Source: Streptomyces sp. WAC 04229
GTDB taxonomy: Bacteria; Actinomycetota; Actinomycetes; Streptomycetales; Streptomycetaceae
Direction of reading: 5' to 3'
Assembly: GCF_003947455.1 (NCBI RefSeq)
Contig: NZ_QHJH01000030.1
Span: 1-58,432, forward strand
DNA length: 58,432 nt
In this document: positions 26,016-34,526 of the stretch, in pieces
How the letters are laid out: each line of letters starts with the position of its first letter
How positions within the stretch are numbered: position 1 is the first letter of the stretch
The notes under the pieces: model-generated
The model's input: only the letters and a program-made list of their open reading frames with translations
What the model was told of the DNA's origin: nothing
Databases searched by the model: none
Made by a program: the position numbers and the translations under genes

Positions 26016-27155
26016 CGCAAGACCTTGATCGTGACGAACGACTTCCCGCCCCGTCCGGGCGGCATCCAGGCCTTCCTGCACAACATGGCGCTGCGCCTGG
26101 ACCCCGAGCGGCTGGTCGTCTACGCCTCCACCTGGAAGCGGAGCCGCGAGGGCGTCGAGGCCACCGCCGCCTTCGACGCCGAGCAGCCCTTCACCGTCGT
26201 ACGGGACCGTACGACGATGCTGCTGCCGACGCCGGGCGCGACCCGGCGCGCGGCCGGACTGCTCCGCGAGCACGGCTGCACGTCGGTGTGGTTCGGCGCG
26301 GCGGCACCCCTCGGCCTGATGGCACCGGCGCTGCGCCGGGCGGGCGCCGAGCGCCTCGTCGCCACCACCCACGGCCACGAGGCGGGCTGGGCCCAGCTGC
26401 CCGCCGCCCGGCAGCTGCTGCGCCGTATCGGGGAGTCGACCGACACCATCACCTACCTCGGCGAGTACACGCGCTCACGCATAGCGGACGCGCTCACCCC
26501 GGCGGCCGCCGCACGGATGACGCAGCTGCCGCCGGGCGTCGACGAGAAGACCTTCCACCCGGGCAGCGGCGGCGACGAGGTCCGCGCCCGCCTCGGGCTG
26601 ACCGAGCGCCCCGTCGTGGTCTGCGTCTCACGCCTGGTCCCGCGCAAGGGCCAGGACACCCTGATCCGGGCCATGCCCCGCATCCTCGCCGCCGAGCCGG
26701 ACGCCGTCCTGCTGATCGTCGGCGGCGGCCCCTACGAGAAGGACCTGCGCCGCCTCGCCGAGGACACCGGCGTCGCCGCCTCCGTGCACTTCACGGGCGC
26801 CGTGCCGTGGTCCGAGCTGCCCGCGCACTACGGTGCCGGCGACGTCTTCGCCATGCCCTGCCGTACCCGCCGTGGCGGCCTCGACGTCGAGGGCCTCGGC
26901 ATCGTCTACCTGGAAGCCTCCGCGACCGGCCTCCCCGTCGTCGCCGGCGACTCCGGCGGCGCCCCGGACGCGGTACTCGACGGGGAGACGGGCTGGGTGG
27001 TCCGCGGCGGCTCGCACGACGACACGGCCGACCGCGTCACCACCCTGCTGGCCGACCCCGAACTCCGCCGGCGCATGGGGGAGCGGGGCCGTGCCTGGGT
27101 CGAGGAGAAGTGGCGCTGGGACCTGCTGGCGGAACACCTGAAGGCGCTGCTGTAG
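26013..27155 (+). CDS. GT4 mannosyltransferase, PimB-type
   Basis: 380 residues from GTG 26013. Likely GDP-mannose-dependent alpha-1,6 phosphatidylinositol monomannoside mannosyltransferase acting at the cytoplasmic membrane face. GT4 (GT-B) features: N-terminal VTNDFPPRPGGIQAFLH, TTHGHEAGW, QLPPGVDEKTFHP, CVSRLVPRKGQD, and the C-terminal nucleotide-sugar motif GLGIVYLEASATGLPVV with the EX7E spacing. The segment MPCRTRRGGLDVEGLG resembles the PimB' acceptor loop. The divergent neighbour is a GT87 enzyme, forming a plausible glycolipid mannosylation pair. Downstream is repeat copy 2. Confidence 0.88.
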   Translation: MRKTLIVTNDFPPRPGGIQAFLHNMALRLDPERLVVYASTWKRSREGVEATAAFDAEQPFTVVRDRTTMLLPTPGATRRAAGLLREHGCTSVWFGAAAPLGLMAPALRRAGAERLVATTHGHEAGWAQLPAARQLLRRIGESTDTITYLGEYTRSRIADALTPAAAARMTQLPPGVDEKTFHPGSGGDEVRARLGLTERPVVVCVSRLVPRKGQDTLIRAMPRILAAEPDAVLLIVGGGPYEKDLRRLAEDTGVAASVHFTGAVPWSELPAHYGAGDVFAMPCRTRRGGLDVEGLGIVYLEASATGLPVVAGDSGGAPDAVLDGETGWVVRGGSHDDTADRVTTLLADPELRRRMGERGRAWVEEKWRWDLLAEHLKALL

Positions 27156-27170
27156 CGCGGGATGACTGCG

Positions 27171-27212
27171 CGCCCTTCAGGGGCGCGGGGAACTGCGCGA
27201 CCAGCCACAGCG
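27171..27212 (+). repeat. Dispersed intergenic repeat, copy 2
   Basis: Hairpin GCGCCC-CTTCAG-GGGCGC followed by GGGGAACTGCGCGAC and CAGCCACAGCG, 15 bases after the mannosyltransferase stop. Same layout as the copies at 4672 and 33628. Confidence 0.85.
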
Positions 27213-27259
27213 AACCCGCGCCCGCCCACGGCGCCGAAGCGGCACCCCACCAGGCGCCC

Positions 27260-29056
27260 TCACTTGGCGTAGATCGCCTCGATCTCCCCCGCGTAATCCT
27301 TGGCGACAACATTCCGCTTCAGCTTCAACGACGGCGTCAAGTGCCCGGAGTCCTCGGTGAACTGAGCCCCCAGCACCCGGAACCTCCGCACCGACTCCGC
27401 CTTGGAGACCGCCGAGTTCCCGTCGTCGATCGCCGACTGGATCTCGGCGAGCAGTTCCGCGTCGTCCCGCAGCGACGCCGCCGTGGAGCCGGCCGGCTTG
27501 CCGTGCTCCGCGCACCACCGTCCGAGGAACTCCTCGTCGAGGGTGACCAGCGCGCCCACGAAGGGCCGCCCGTCGCCGACCACCATGCACTCCGCGACCA
27601 GCGCGTGCGCGCGGATGCGGTCCTCGATCACGGCCGGGGCGACGTTCTTGCCGCCGGCGGTGACGATGATCTCCTTCTTGCGGCCGGTGATCCGCAGGTA
27701 CCCGTCCTCGTCGAGGGTGCCGATGTCACCGGTGTGGAACCAGCCGTCGGCCAGCGCCTCGGCGGTCGCGCCCGGATTGTTCCAGTACTCCTTGAACAGG
27801 TGCTCGCCGTGCAGCAGCACCTCGCCGTCGTCCGCGATGCGCACCACGGAGCCCGGCAGCGGCTGACCGACCGTGCCGATCTTCTGCCGGTCCCAGGGGT
27901 TGAAGGCGGTGGCGGCGCAGGACTCGGTCAGGCCGTAGCCCTCCAGGACCGTGAAGCCGATGCCGCGGAAGAAGTGGCCGAGCCGCTCGCCGAGCGGCGC
28001 GCCGCCGGAGATGGCGTACTCGCCGCGTCCGCCGAGTACCGTGCGCAGCTTGCCGTAGACGAGCCGGTCGAAGACCTTGTGCTTGATCTTCAGGCCGACG
28101 GACGGACCCGACGGCGTGTCCAGCGCCCGGCTGTACGCGATGGCGGTGTCCGCCGCCTTGTCGAAGATCTTGCCCTTGCCGTCGGCCTGCGCCTTGGCGC
28201 GCGCCGAGTTGTAGACCTTCTCGAAGACGCGCGGCACACCGAGGATCAGCGTCGGCCGGAAGGCGGCCAGCTCGTCGGTGAGGTTCTTGATGTCGGGGAC
28301 GCAGCCCAGCTTGATCGGCGCGATCATCGGCGCGACCTGCACCAGCCGCCCGAAGACGTGCGCGAGGGGCAGGAAGAGGAGGACGGAGCACTCACCGGTG
28401 CGGAACAGGGGGCGCAGGCGCTCGACCACGTTCCCGCACTCGGCGAAGAAGCTGCGGTGGGTGAGGACGCAGCCCTTGGGGCGGCCGGTGGTGCCGGAGG
28501 TGTAGACGATGGTCGCGGGGTCGTCGGCCTTCGCGATCGAGCCGCGCTCCTCGACGGCGCGGTCGGTGACGTCCTGGCCGAGGCGGCCCAGTTCCTCCAC
28601 GGCGCCGGCGTCGATCTGCCAGACGTTCTTGAGGGCGGGCAGCGCCTCGCGCACCGACTCGACGACGGCCGAGTGCCCGGCCGACTCCACGACGCAGGCG
28701 GTGGCCCCCGAGTCGCTCAGGATCCACTGCACCTGCTCCGGCGAGCTGGTCTCGTACACCGGCACGGTGATCGCGCCCGCGCTCCAGATGGCGAAGTCCA
28801 GCAGCGTCCACTCGTAGCGGGTGCGGGACATGAGGCCGACCCGGTCGCCCGGCTGCACGCCGGACGCGATCAGGCCCTTGGCGGCGGAGTGCACCTCGGC
28901 GAGGAAGTCGCGGGCGGTCACGTCCTGCCAGGCGCCGCCCGCCTTGCGGGAGATGACGGCGACGTCGGGATGCTGCGCGGCGTTTCTGCGGACGATGTCG
29001 GTCAGGTTTCCGTCCGCGGGGACCTCGTACAAGGCCGGAAGGCTGAACTCGCGCAA
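27260..29056 (-). CDS. Long-chain acyl-CoA synthetase (AMP-forming, FadD15-like)
   Basis: 598 residues from TTG 29056, chosen for the GAGGAG eight bases upstream. Activates fatty acids to acyl-CoA through acyl-AMP. Motifs: P-loop IVYTSGTTGRPKG, LAHVFGR, the GYGLTESCAATAFN A5 motif, WFHTGDIGTLDEDGYL (A7/A8), ITGRKKEIIVTAGGKNVAP with the catalytic hinge Lys region, and a C-terminal Lys in SLKLKRNVV. The long-chain subclass is supported by length and by the LFMSRT/VPVYETSS-like N-terminal segment. It is convergent with the mannosyltransferase gene. Confidence 0.92.
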   Translation of the reverse strand: MREFSLPALYEVPADGNLTDIVRRNAAQHPDVAVISRKAGGAWQDVTARDFLAEVHSAAKGLIASGVQPGDRVGLMSRTRYEWTLLDFAIWSAGAITVPVYETSSPEQVQWILSDSGATACVVESAGHSAVVESVREALPALKNVWQIDAGAVEELGRLGQDVTDRAVEERGSIAKADDPATIVYTSGTTGRPKGCVLTHRSFFAECGNVVERLRPLFRTGECSVLLFLPLAHVFGRLVQVAPMIAPIKLGCVPDIKNLTDELAAFRPTLILGVPRVFEKVYNSARAKAQADGKGKIFDKAADTAIAYSRALDTPSGPSVGLKIKHKVFDRLVYGKLRTVLGGRGEYAISGGAPLGERLGHFFRGIGFTVLEGYGLTESCAATAFNPWDRQKIGTVGQPLPGSVVRIADDGEVLLHGEHLFKEYWNNPGATAEALADGWFHTGDIGTLDEDGYLRITGRKKEIIVTAGGKNVAPAVIEDRIRAHALVAECMVVGDGRPFVGALVTLDEEFLGRWCAEHGKPAGSTAASLRDDAELLAEIQSAIDDGNSAVSKAESVRRFRVLGAQFTEDSGHLTPSLKLKRNVVAKDYAGEIEAIYAK

Positions 29057-29313
29057 GACTGCTGCTCCTCATAGGGCGCCGGCGCCACGACACTGTGTGA
29101 TGCGACGGTGCGGTCCAAGGCTCGGGCTGGTGCTCGGGAGGTGGTTGAAATCCTGAGCACGACTGGACTGCCCGGACGTTACCCGTCGGTATGCGTTCTC
29201 CGACAGGGGGTCCCCGCGAGATGTTCGACGCGTCACACGGATGGGGTTTCCTTTGCGCACAGTAGTCGACGGATCAACCGACCAGCCAGTAACCGCAGGT
29301 CCGACCGCCACTG

Positions 29314-29341
29314 TTCACAAGAGGCGCGCGCTGCTTACGCT
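29314..29341 (+). promoter_or_regulatory. Promoter of metallophosphoesterase gene
   Basis: TTCACA at 29314-29319, 16-base spacer, TACGCT at 29336-29341, then eight bases to ATG 29350. The rest of the 293-base divergent gap (29057-29349) shows no other feature I can support. Confidence 0.6.
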
Positions 29342-29349
29342 TGATCACC

Positions 29350-30147
29350 ATGGCACCCACACCGGCCCGTAACACGAGCACGCGCGTCCACGTGGTCAGC
29401 GACGTGCACGGCAACGCCCGCGACCTGGCCAGGGCCGGCGAGGGCGCCGACGCCCTGATCTGCCTCGGCGACCTGGTCCTCTTCCTCGACTACGCCGACC
29501 ACTCGCGCGGCATCTTCCCCGAACTGTTCGGCGTCGCGAACGCCGACCGCATCGTCGAGCTGCGCACCGCCCGCCGCTTCGCCGAGGCGCGGGAGTTCGG
29601 GGCGGGGCTGTGGGCGGGCGTCGGCGGGGACCGCTCGAAGCTGATCGAGGGGGCGGTGCGCAAGCAGTACGCCGAGCTGTTCGCCGCCTTCCCCACCCCG
29701 ACGTACGCCACCTACGGCAACGTCGACGTGCCGCCGCTGTGGCCCGAGTACGCCCGCCCCGGCACGACCGTGCTCGACGGGGAGCGGGTGGAGATCGGCG
29801 GCCGGGTCTTCGGCTTCGTCGGCGGCGGCCTGCGCAGCCCGATGCGCACGCCGTACGAGATCAGCGACGAGGAGTACGCCGCGAAGATCGAGGCCGTCGG
29901 CGAGGTGGACGTGCTGTGCACCCACATCCCGCCGCAGGTGCCGGACCTGGTCTACGACACGGTGGCGCGGCGCTTCGAACGGGGCAGCCGGGCGCTGCTG
30001 GACGCGATCCGGCGGACCCGGCCCCGGTACGCGCTGTTCGGGCACGTGCACCAGCCGCTGGCCCGCCGCATGCGCATCGGCGCCACCGAGTGCGTGAACG
30101 TCGGCCACTTCGCCTCGACCGGGCGGCCGTGGGTGCTGGAGTGGTGA
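29350..30147 (+). CDS. Calcineurin-like metallophosphoesterase
   Basis: 265 residues from ATG 29350; TTG 29341, in frame, is an alternative but would precede the predicted transcription start. The dimetal site motifs are complete: SDVHGN, CLGDLV, TYGNVD (a GNHD variant), THIPP and GHVHQP. Members hydrolyse phosphomonoesters or diesters; no substrate can be read from the sequence. No membrane segment or signal is visible, so it is cytoplasmic. The promoter suggests a leaderless message. Confidence 0.85.
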   Translation: MAPTPARNTSTRVHVVSDVHGNARDLARAGEGADALICLGDLVLFLDYADHSRGIFPELFGVANADRIVELRTARRFAEAREFGAGLWAGVGGDRSKLIEGAVRKQYAELFAAFPTPTYATYGNVDVPPLWPEYARPGTTVLDGERVEIGGRVFGFVGGGLRSPMRTPYEISDEEYAAKIEAVGEVDVLCTHIPPQVPDLVYDTVARRFERGSRALLDAIRRTRPRYALFGHVHQPLARRMRIGATECVNVGHFASTGRPWVLEW

Positions 30148-30304
30148 TTTTTCCGACCGGGGCCGCACAGGCAGGTGGTGACCGTCGCGGCGTCCGTGCG
30201 CGATAGCCTTCACGCGGCACACACGTGTGCGCCACGGGCGCACGCGACCACAAGACGACTCACCACGACACCTGTACCGGCCCGCATCCGGAGGAGCCAC
30301 GGCG

Positions 30305-30745
30305 ATGGCGGAACACACCAGCTCGAGCATCACCATCGAGGCGGCACCCGCCGACGTCATGTCGGTGATCGCGGACTTCGCCCGCTACCCGGACTGGACC
30401 GGCGAGGTGAAGGAGGCCGAGGTCCTCGCCAGCGACGCCCAGGGACGCGCCGAACAGGTCCGGCTGGTCATGGACGCCGGTGCGATCAAGGACGACCAGA
30501 CGCTGGCGTACACCTGGACCGGCGAGCACGAGGTGTCCTGGACGCTGGTGAAGTCGCAGATGCTGCGTTCACTCGACGGCTCCTACCTGCTCCGCCCGGC
30601 GGGCACGGGCACGGAGGTCACCTACCGGCTCACCGTCGACGTCAAGATCCCGATGCTGGGCATGATCAAGCGCAAGGCCGAGAAGGTCATCATCGACCGC
30701 GCGCTGGCGGGCTTGAAGAAGCGAGTGGAAACCCCGGCGAAGTAG
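30305..30745 (+). CDS. SRPBCC (START/cyclase-like) lipid-pocket protein
   Basis: 146 residues from ATG 30305, with GGAGGAG nine bases upstream. The fold is indicated by SSSITIEAAPADVMSVIADF, the conserved RYPDWTGEVKEAEV and a C-terminal helix ending ALAGLKKRVE. This is the polyketide cyclase/dehydrase and lipid transport superfamily, which binds hydrophobic ligands. No PKS genes are nearby, so a role as a ligand-binding or partner protein is more likely. It lies 82 bases before an ArsA-like ATPase; the pairing of SRPBCC and ArsA-like genes recurs in actinobacteria as I recall. Confidence 0.83.
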   Translation: MAEHTSSSITIEAAPADVMSVIADFARYPDWTGEVKEAEVLASDAQGRAEQVRLVMDAGAIKDDQTLAYTWTGEHEVSWTLVKSQMLRSLDGSYLLRPAGTGTEVTYRLTVDVKIPMLGMIKRKAEKVIIDRALAGLKKRVETPAK

Positions 30746-30827
30746 CGTCGGCCGAGCCGCGGGCAATCGCGAACCACCCCGGCGTCACGCGGCCCGGGGC
30801 CGGACCGCGCGGGTACCGTTCAGCCTC

Positions 30828-32000
30828 ATGCGCACCATCCTGATCACAGGCCCCGGCGGCAGCGGCCGTACCACCGTCGCGGCCGCCACCGCGCTCGCCG
30901 CCGCCCGGCAGGGCACCCGCACCCTGCTGCTCGGCACCGACCGCGACGACACCCTCGGCGCCGCGCTCGGGGTGCGCACCGGCCCGGCGCCGACGTCCGT
31001 CGAACCCCACCTCACCGCCTGGCGGCCGGACGCCGCCCAGGGGTTCCGGGACGGCCTCGCCGCGCTCCAGGACCGCGCCTCCTCCGCCCTCGACCTCCTC
31101 GGCGCCGCCCGCCTCGACCCCGAGGAACTCACCCCCCTCCCCGGCGCCGACGAACTCGCCCTGCTGCGCGCCCTGCGCGACGCCGCCCTCGCGGAGCGGC
31201 ACGACCTCCTCGTCGTCGACCTCCCGCCCGCCCCGCGCGCCCTCGCCCTGCTCGCCGCCCCCGAGGAGCTGCGCCGCTGCCTGCGCCGGCTGCTGCCCCC
31301 CGAGCGGCAGGCGGCCCGCGCCCTGCGCCCCGTCCTCGGCAGGCTCGCGGGCGTCCCCATGCCCGCCGAGGCGCTGTACGAGGCGGCGGCCCGCTGGGAC
31401 CTGGAACTCGCCGCCGCCGAAGCCGTCGTCGCCGACCGGAACGCCGTCGTACGGCTGGTCGCCGAGCCGGGCCCGGCGGGCGCCGACGCGGTCCACGCCA
31501 CCGTCCTCGGCCTCGCCCTGCGCGGCCTGCGCACCGACCTGCTGGTCGCCAACCGCGTGCTGCCCGAGGAGGTCCCGGCCGACAGCTGGCTCACCGGCCC
31601 CCTCGCCCAGCAGCGCAAGACGCTGGAGGAGTGGCGGGGCACGTACGACGTCCGGGCCCTCCCTCACCTCGGCCGCGATCCGCGCGGCACCGACGACCTC
31701 GCCGCGCTCGGCGCGCCGGGCGCCGGCCCGGCCGTCGCCCCGGTCGAGTGGCCCGTCACCGACCGGCTGGCCGAGGACGGCGTCCTGGTCTGGCGCATCC
31801 CGCTGCCCGGCGCCGTACGCGAGGAACTCGACCTGGTCCGCCGCGGGGACGAACTGGTCGTCGCCGCCGGGCCGTTCCGCCGGATCGTTGCGCTGCCGTC
31901 CGCGCTGCGCCGCTGCACCGTCGACGGGGCCGCGCTGCGGGAGGGCACGCTCGCCGTCCGGTTCGCGCCGGACCCGCAGCTGTGGCCGCGGGGGCGCTGA
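30828..32000 (+). CDS. ArsA-like ATPase with degenerate P-loop
   Basis: 390 residues from ATG 30828, eight bases after TACCGT, with no clear ribosome site. It resembles the ArsA/GET3 family: N-terminal MRTILITGPGGSGRTTVAAA, a LLVVDLPPAPRALALL Walker B-like strand, and a C-terminal beta-rich domain (LVWRIPLPGAVREELDLVRRGDELVV) similar to the ArsA_HSP20-like end. The P-loop (residues 8-16) reads GPGGSGRTT, with Arg in place of the Walker Lys and Pro in place of the ArsA signature Lys. It may therefore bind nucleotide without normal hydrolysis. There are no arsenic genes nearby. Confidence 0.78.
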   Translation: MRTILITGPGGSGRTTVAAATALAAARQGTRTLLLGTDRDDTLGAALGVRTGPAPTSVEPHLTAWRPDAAQGFRDGLAALQDRASSALDLLGAARLDPEELTPLPGADELALLRALRDAALAERHDLLVVDLPPAPRALALLAAPEELRRCLRRLLPPERQAARALRPVLGRLAGVPMPAEALYEAAARWDLELAAAEAVVADRNAVVRLVAEPGPAGADAVHATVLGLALRGLRTDLLVANRVLPEEVPADSWLTGPLAQQRKTLEEWRGTYDVRALPHLGRDPRGTDDLAALGAPGAGPAVAPVEWPVTDRLAEDGVLVWRIPLPGAVREELDLVRRGDELVVAAGPFRRIVALPSALRRCTVDGAALREGTLAVRFAPDPQLWPRGR

Positions 32001-32066
32001 TCCCGCCACGGGGCCCGAGTCCGTTCGGGTAACGTCGTAAGGACGAAACGTAGTCAGGAGTCCGTC

Positions 32067-32603
32067 ATGAGCGAAAAGCTCCCCCCGTCCGAGGCACCCC
32101 GCCCCGACGAGGCCGACGGGGCCGACGCCGCGCGACCGGGCGACGCCGACGCCTGGGCGACGGCGTGCGCCGAGGACCTGGAGTCGGAGAAGGCCCGCCG
32201 CCGTGCCGAGTACGGGGTACCTCCCGGCTCGGCCGCCGAGGAGCTGCGCCGGCTCGTCGACACCGTGGCGGACAAGCTGTCCGGCCTCCAGTCCCCGCTG
32301 CTCGGCCAGGTCGCCGGACCCGCCGCCCAGCAGGTGTTCCGGCAGGTCGTCCAGCAGGCCAGGGCCGCCGTCGAACCGGTCATCGAGCGCAACCCGGACG
32401 TCTTCGACCACCTCGCGGCCGCAGGCGGCGAACTCCTCGCCGCCTACCGCTCCGCCGTCCAGGACCAGGAACGCCGCTGGACCACCGGCAGTGCCGCGGC
32501 CAAGGACCCGCGCGACCCCCGCGACCAGGCCGAACGCCGGGACGGCGACGGCGACGACGGCGACGAGGGCACCGGTCCGGGCCAGCGCATCGACCTGGAC
32601 TGA
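32067..32603 (+). CDS. DUF5304-like acidic hypothetical protein
   Basis: 178 residues from ATG 32067, with AGGAG seven bases upstream. Acidic disordered ends surround a helical core (about 55-140) with EELRRLVDTVADKLSGL and QQVFRQVVQQARAAVEPVIERNPDVFDHL. It resembles the actinobacterial DUF5304 family, of unknown function. It has no membrane segment. It sits between the ArsA-like ATPase and glucokinase genes on the same strand, with gaps of 66 and 54 bases, suggesting possible cotranscription with glkA. Confidence 0.72.
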   Translation: MSEKLPPSEAPRPDEADGADAARPGDADAWATACAEDLESEKARRRAEYGVPPGSAAEELRRLVDTVADKLSGLQSPLLGQVAGPAAQQVFRQVVQQARAAVEPVIERNPDVFDHLAAAGGELLAAYRSAVQDQERRWTTGSAAAKDPRDPRDQAERRDGDGDDGDEGTGPGQRIDLD

Positions 32604-32657
32604 GCCCCGCCTCGGGTACGGTTGCCCATAGCGGGGCTCGACCGAACTGAGGGATTC

Positions 32658-33611
32658 ATGGGACTCACCATCGGCGTCGACATCGGCGGCACGAAGATCG
32701 CGGCCGGCGTGGTCGACGAGGAAGGCAACATCCTCTCGACCCACAAGGTGCCGACCCCCAGCACACCCGAGGCCATCGTGGACGCCATCGCCTCCGCGGT
32801 GGAGGGCGCACGCGTGGGGCACGAGATCGTCGGAGTGGGCATCGGCGCCGCCGGATACGTCAACCGCCAGCGCTCCACGGTCTACTTCGCGCCCAACATC
32901 GACTGGCGCCAGGAACCGCTCAAGGAGAAGGTCGAGGCCCGCGTCGGCCTCCCGGTCGTCGTGGAGAACGACGCCAACGCGGCCGCCTGGGGCGAGTACA
33001 AGTTCGGTGGTGGCAAGGGCCACCGCAACGTCATCTGCATCACCCTCGGCACCGGCCTCGGCGGCGGCATCATCATCGGCAACAAGCTGCGCCGCGGTCA
33101 CTTCGGTGTGGCCGCCGAGTTCGGCCACATCCGCATGGTCCCGGACGGCCTGCTGTGCGGCTGCGGATCGCAGGGCTGCTGGGAGCAGTACGCCTCCGGG
33201 CGGGCCCTGGTGAGGTACGCCAAGCAGCGTGCCAACGCCACCCCCGAGCGCGCCGAGGTGCTGCTCGCGCTCGGCGACGGCACCCCCGAGGGCATCGAGG
33301 GCAAGCACATCTCCGTGGCCGCCCGCCAGGGCTGCCCGGTCGCCGTCGACTCCTACCGGGAACTGGCCCGCTGGGCCGGCGCCGGCCTCGCCGACCTGGC
33401 CTCCCTCTTCGACCCGTCCGCCTTCATCGTCGGCGGCGGCCTCTCCGACGAGGGCGACCTGGTCCTCGACCCGATCCGCAAGTCCTACAAGCGCTGGCTG
33501 GTCGGCGGCAACTGGCGCCCGGTCGCCGACGTGGTCGCCGCGCAACTCGGCAACAAGGCCGGCCTGGTGGGCGCGGCCGACCTGGCCCGGGAGCCCGACC
33601 CGATCATGTAG
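32658..33611 (+). CDS. glkA: Glucokinase (ROK family)
   Basis: Phosphorylates glucose with ATP; in Streptomyces GlkA is also needed for carbon catabolite repression (established from S. coelicolor). 317 residues, the exact length I recall for that protein. Motifs: ATP-binding DIGGTKIAAG near residues 8-17, sugar-binding ENDANAAAWGE, LGTGLGGGI, FGHIRM with the zinc His, and the ROK zinc motif CGCGSQGCWEQ. No helix-turn-helix is attached, so it is an enzyme and not a ROK repressor. The start is ATG 32658 with a weak GAGGGA upstream. Repeat copy 3 follows the stop. Confidence 0.95.
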   Translation: MGLTIGVDIGGTKIAAGVVDEEGNILSTHKVPTPSTPEAIVDAIASAVEGARVGHEIVGVGIGAAGYVNRQRSTVYFAPNIDWRQEPLKEKVEARVGLPVVVENDANAAAWGEYKFGGGKGHRNVICITLGTGLGGGIIIGNKLRRGHFGVAAEFGHIRMVPDGLLCGCGSQGCWEQYASGRALVRYAKQRANATPERAEVLLALGDGTPEGIEGKHISVAARQGCPVAVDSYRELARWAGAGLADLASLFDPSAFIVGGGLSDEGDLVLDPIRKSYKRWLVGGNWRPVADVVAAQLGNKAGLVGAADLAREPDPIM

Positions 33612-33627
33612 ATCGAGGATTGCTGTA

Positions 33628-33667
33628 CGCCCAAGGGGCGCGGGGAACTGCGCGACAAGCCACGACG
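33628..33667 (+). repeat. Dispersed intergenic repeat, copy 3
   Basis: Short hairpin CGCCCAAGGGGCG, then CGGGGAACTGCGCGAC and AAGCCACGACG, 16 bases after the glkA stop. Same orientation as the other two copies. Confidence 0.85.
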
Positions 33668-33728
33668 AACCGGCAGTCGCCCACGAACCCCGCGCCCCGA
33701 GCTGTCCGGCGCACCATCCGCGGTCCCG

Positions 33729-33743
33729 TAAATTGACCGCATG
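33729..33743 (+). promoter_or_regulatory. -10 box for leaderless start (TAAATT, 6 bases before ATG)
   Basis: TAAATT at 33729-33734, then GACCGC, then ATG 33741. It is one of the few AT-rich hexamers in the area. Confidence 0.55.
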
Positions 33744-34502
33744 GCGACATCCCTCCCCCCGCTCCCCAACTCCCGCACCGAACCGGACGGTTCCGCCGTC
33801 ATCCGCGTCCTCAGCTACAACATCCGCTCGATGCGCGACGACACCGACGCCCTCGCCCGCGTCATCTCCGCCTGCGCCCCCGACCTCGTCCTCCTCCAGG
33901 AGGCCCCCCGCTTCTTCCGGTGGCGCAAGAAGCTCACCCGGCTCGCCGACGCCTCCGGCCTGGTGCTGCTCTCCGGCGGCGCCCCCGCGGCCGGCCCCGC
34001 GCTGCTGTGCTCCCTGCGGGCCACCGTCGAGCGCACCGAGGACGTACTGCTCCCGCTCACCCCCGGCCGGCACCGGCGCGGCCTCGCCACCGCCGTGGTC
34101 CGGTTCGGCGGCGCCCGCCTCTCCGTCCTGAGCTGCCACCTGTCCCTGGAGGCGGAGGAGCGCCACGAGCAGGCGGGCCTGCTCCTCGACCGGCTGGCCG
34201 CCCTGGACGTCCCGCACGCGGTCGCGGGCGGCGACCTCAACGAGCGCCCTGGCGGCCGCACCTTCCGGCGCCTCGGCGACGGGTTGCGGGACTGCTGGAC
34301 CGCCGCGCCCTGGGGCGGCGAGTACACGTTCACACCCACGGCGCCCGACCGCCGCATCGACGCCGTCTTCGTCACCGAGGGCGTCGAGGTGCTGGGCTGC
34401 GGGGTGCCGCTGGGGCTCGCCGGGGTGGCCGAGGCGGACCTGAGGGCGGCCACGGACCATCTCCCGGTCCTGACCGCCCTCCGCGTACCCGCGACGCCCT
34501 GA
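33741..34502 (+). CDS. Endonuclease/exonuclease/phosphatase family protein
   Basis: 253 residues from ATG 33741. EEP-superfamily metal-dependent phosphodiesterase signatures: LSYNIRSM, LVLLQEAP with the metal Glu, LSCHLSLEAEERHEQ, AGGDLNERPGG (Asp/Asn pair), FTPTAPDRRIDAVFV and the terminal ATDHLPVL with the catalytic Asp-His. Relatives cleave nucleic acid, phosphoinositides or sphingomyelin; the substrate cannot be told. No signal peptide is visible, suggesting a cytoplasmic enzyme. It is not obviously in an operon with glkA, since a repeat and its own -10 box intervene. Confidence 0.87.
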   Translation: MATSLPPLPNSRTEPDGSAVIRVLSYNIRSMRDDTDALARVISACAPDLVLLQEAPRFFRWRKKLTRLADASGLVLLSGGAPAAGPALLCSLRATVERTEDVLLPLTPGRHRRGLATAVVRFGGARLSVLSCHLSLEAEERHEQAGLLLDRLAALDVPHAVAGGDLNERPGGRTFRRLGDGLRDCWTAAPWGGEYTFTPTAPDRRIDAVFVTEGVEVLGCGVPLGLAGVAEADLRAATDHLPVLTALRVPATP

Positions 34503-34503
34503 C

Positions 34504-34518
34504 CCCGGGCACTGCCCG
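34504..34518. terminator. Small hairpin between convergent genes
   Basis: CGGGC-ACT-GCCCG at 34506-34518, in the 24-base gap between convergent stops. A weak terminator candidate. Confidence 0.35.
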
Positions 34519-34526
34519 AGCGTCGG

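Noticed and set aside
30690..34460. Very long minus-strand open frame (over 1200 codons)
   Set aside because: It is antisense to the SRPBCC, ArsA-like, DUF5304, glkA and EEP genes; no ribosome site or domain is seen. Long antisense frames are expected at this GC content.
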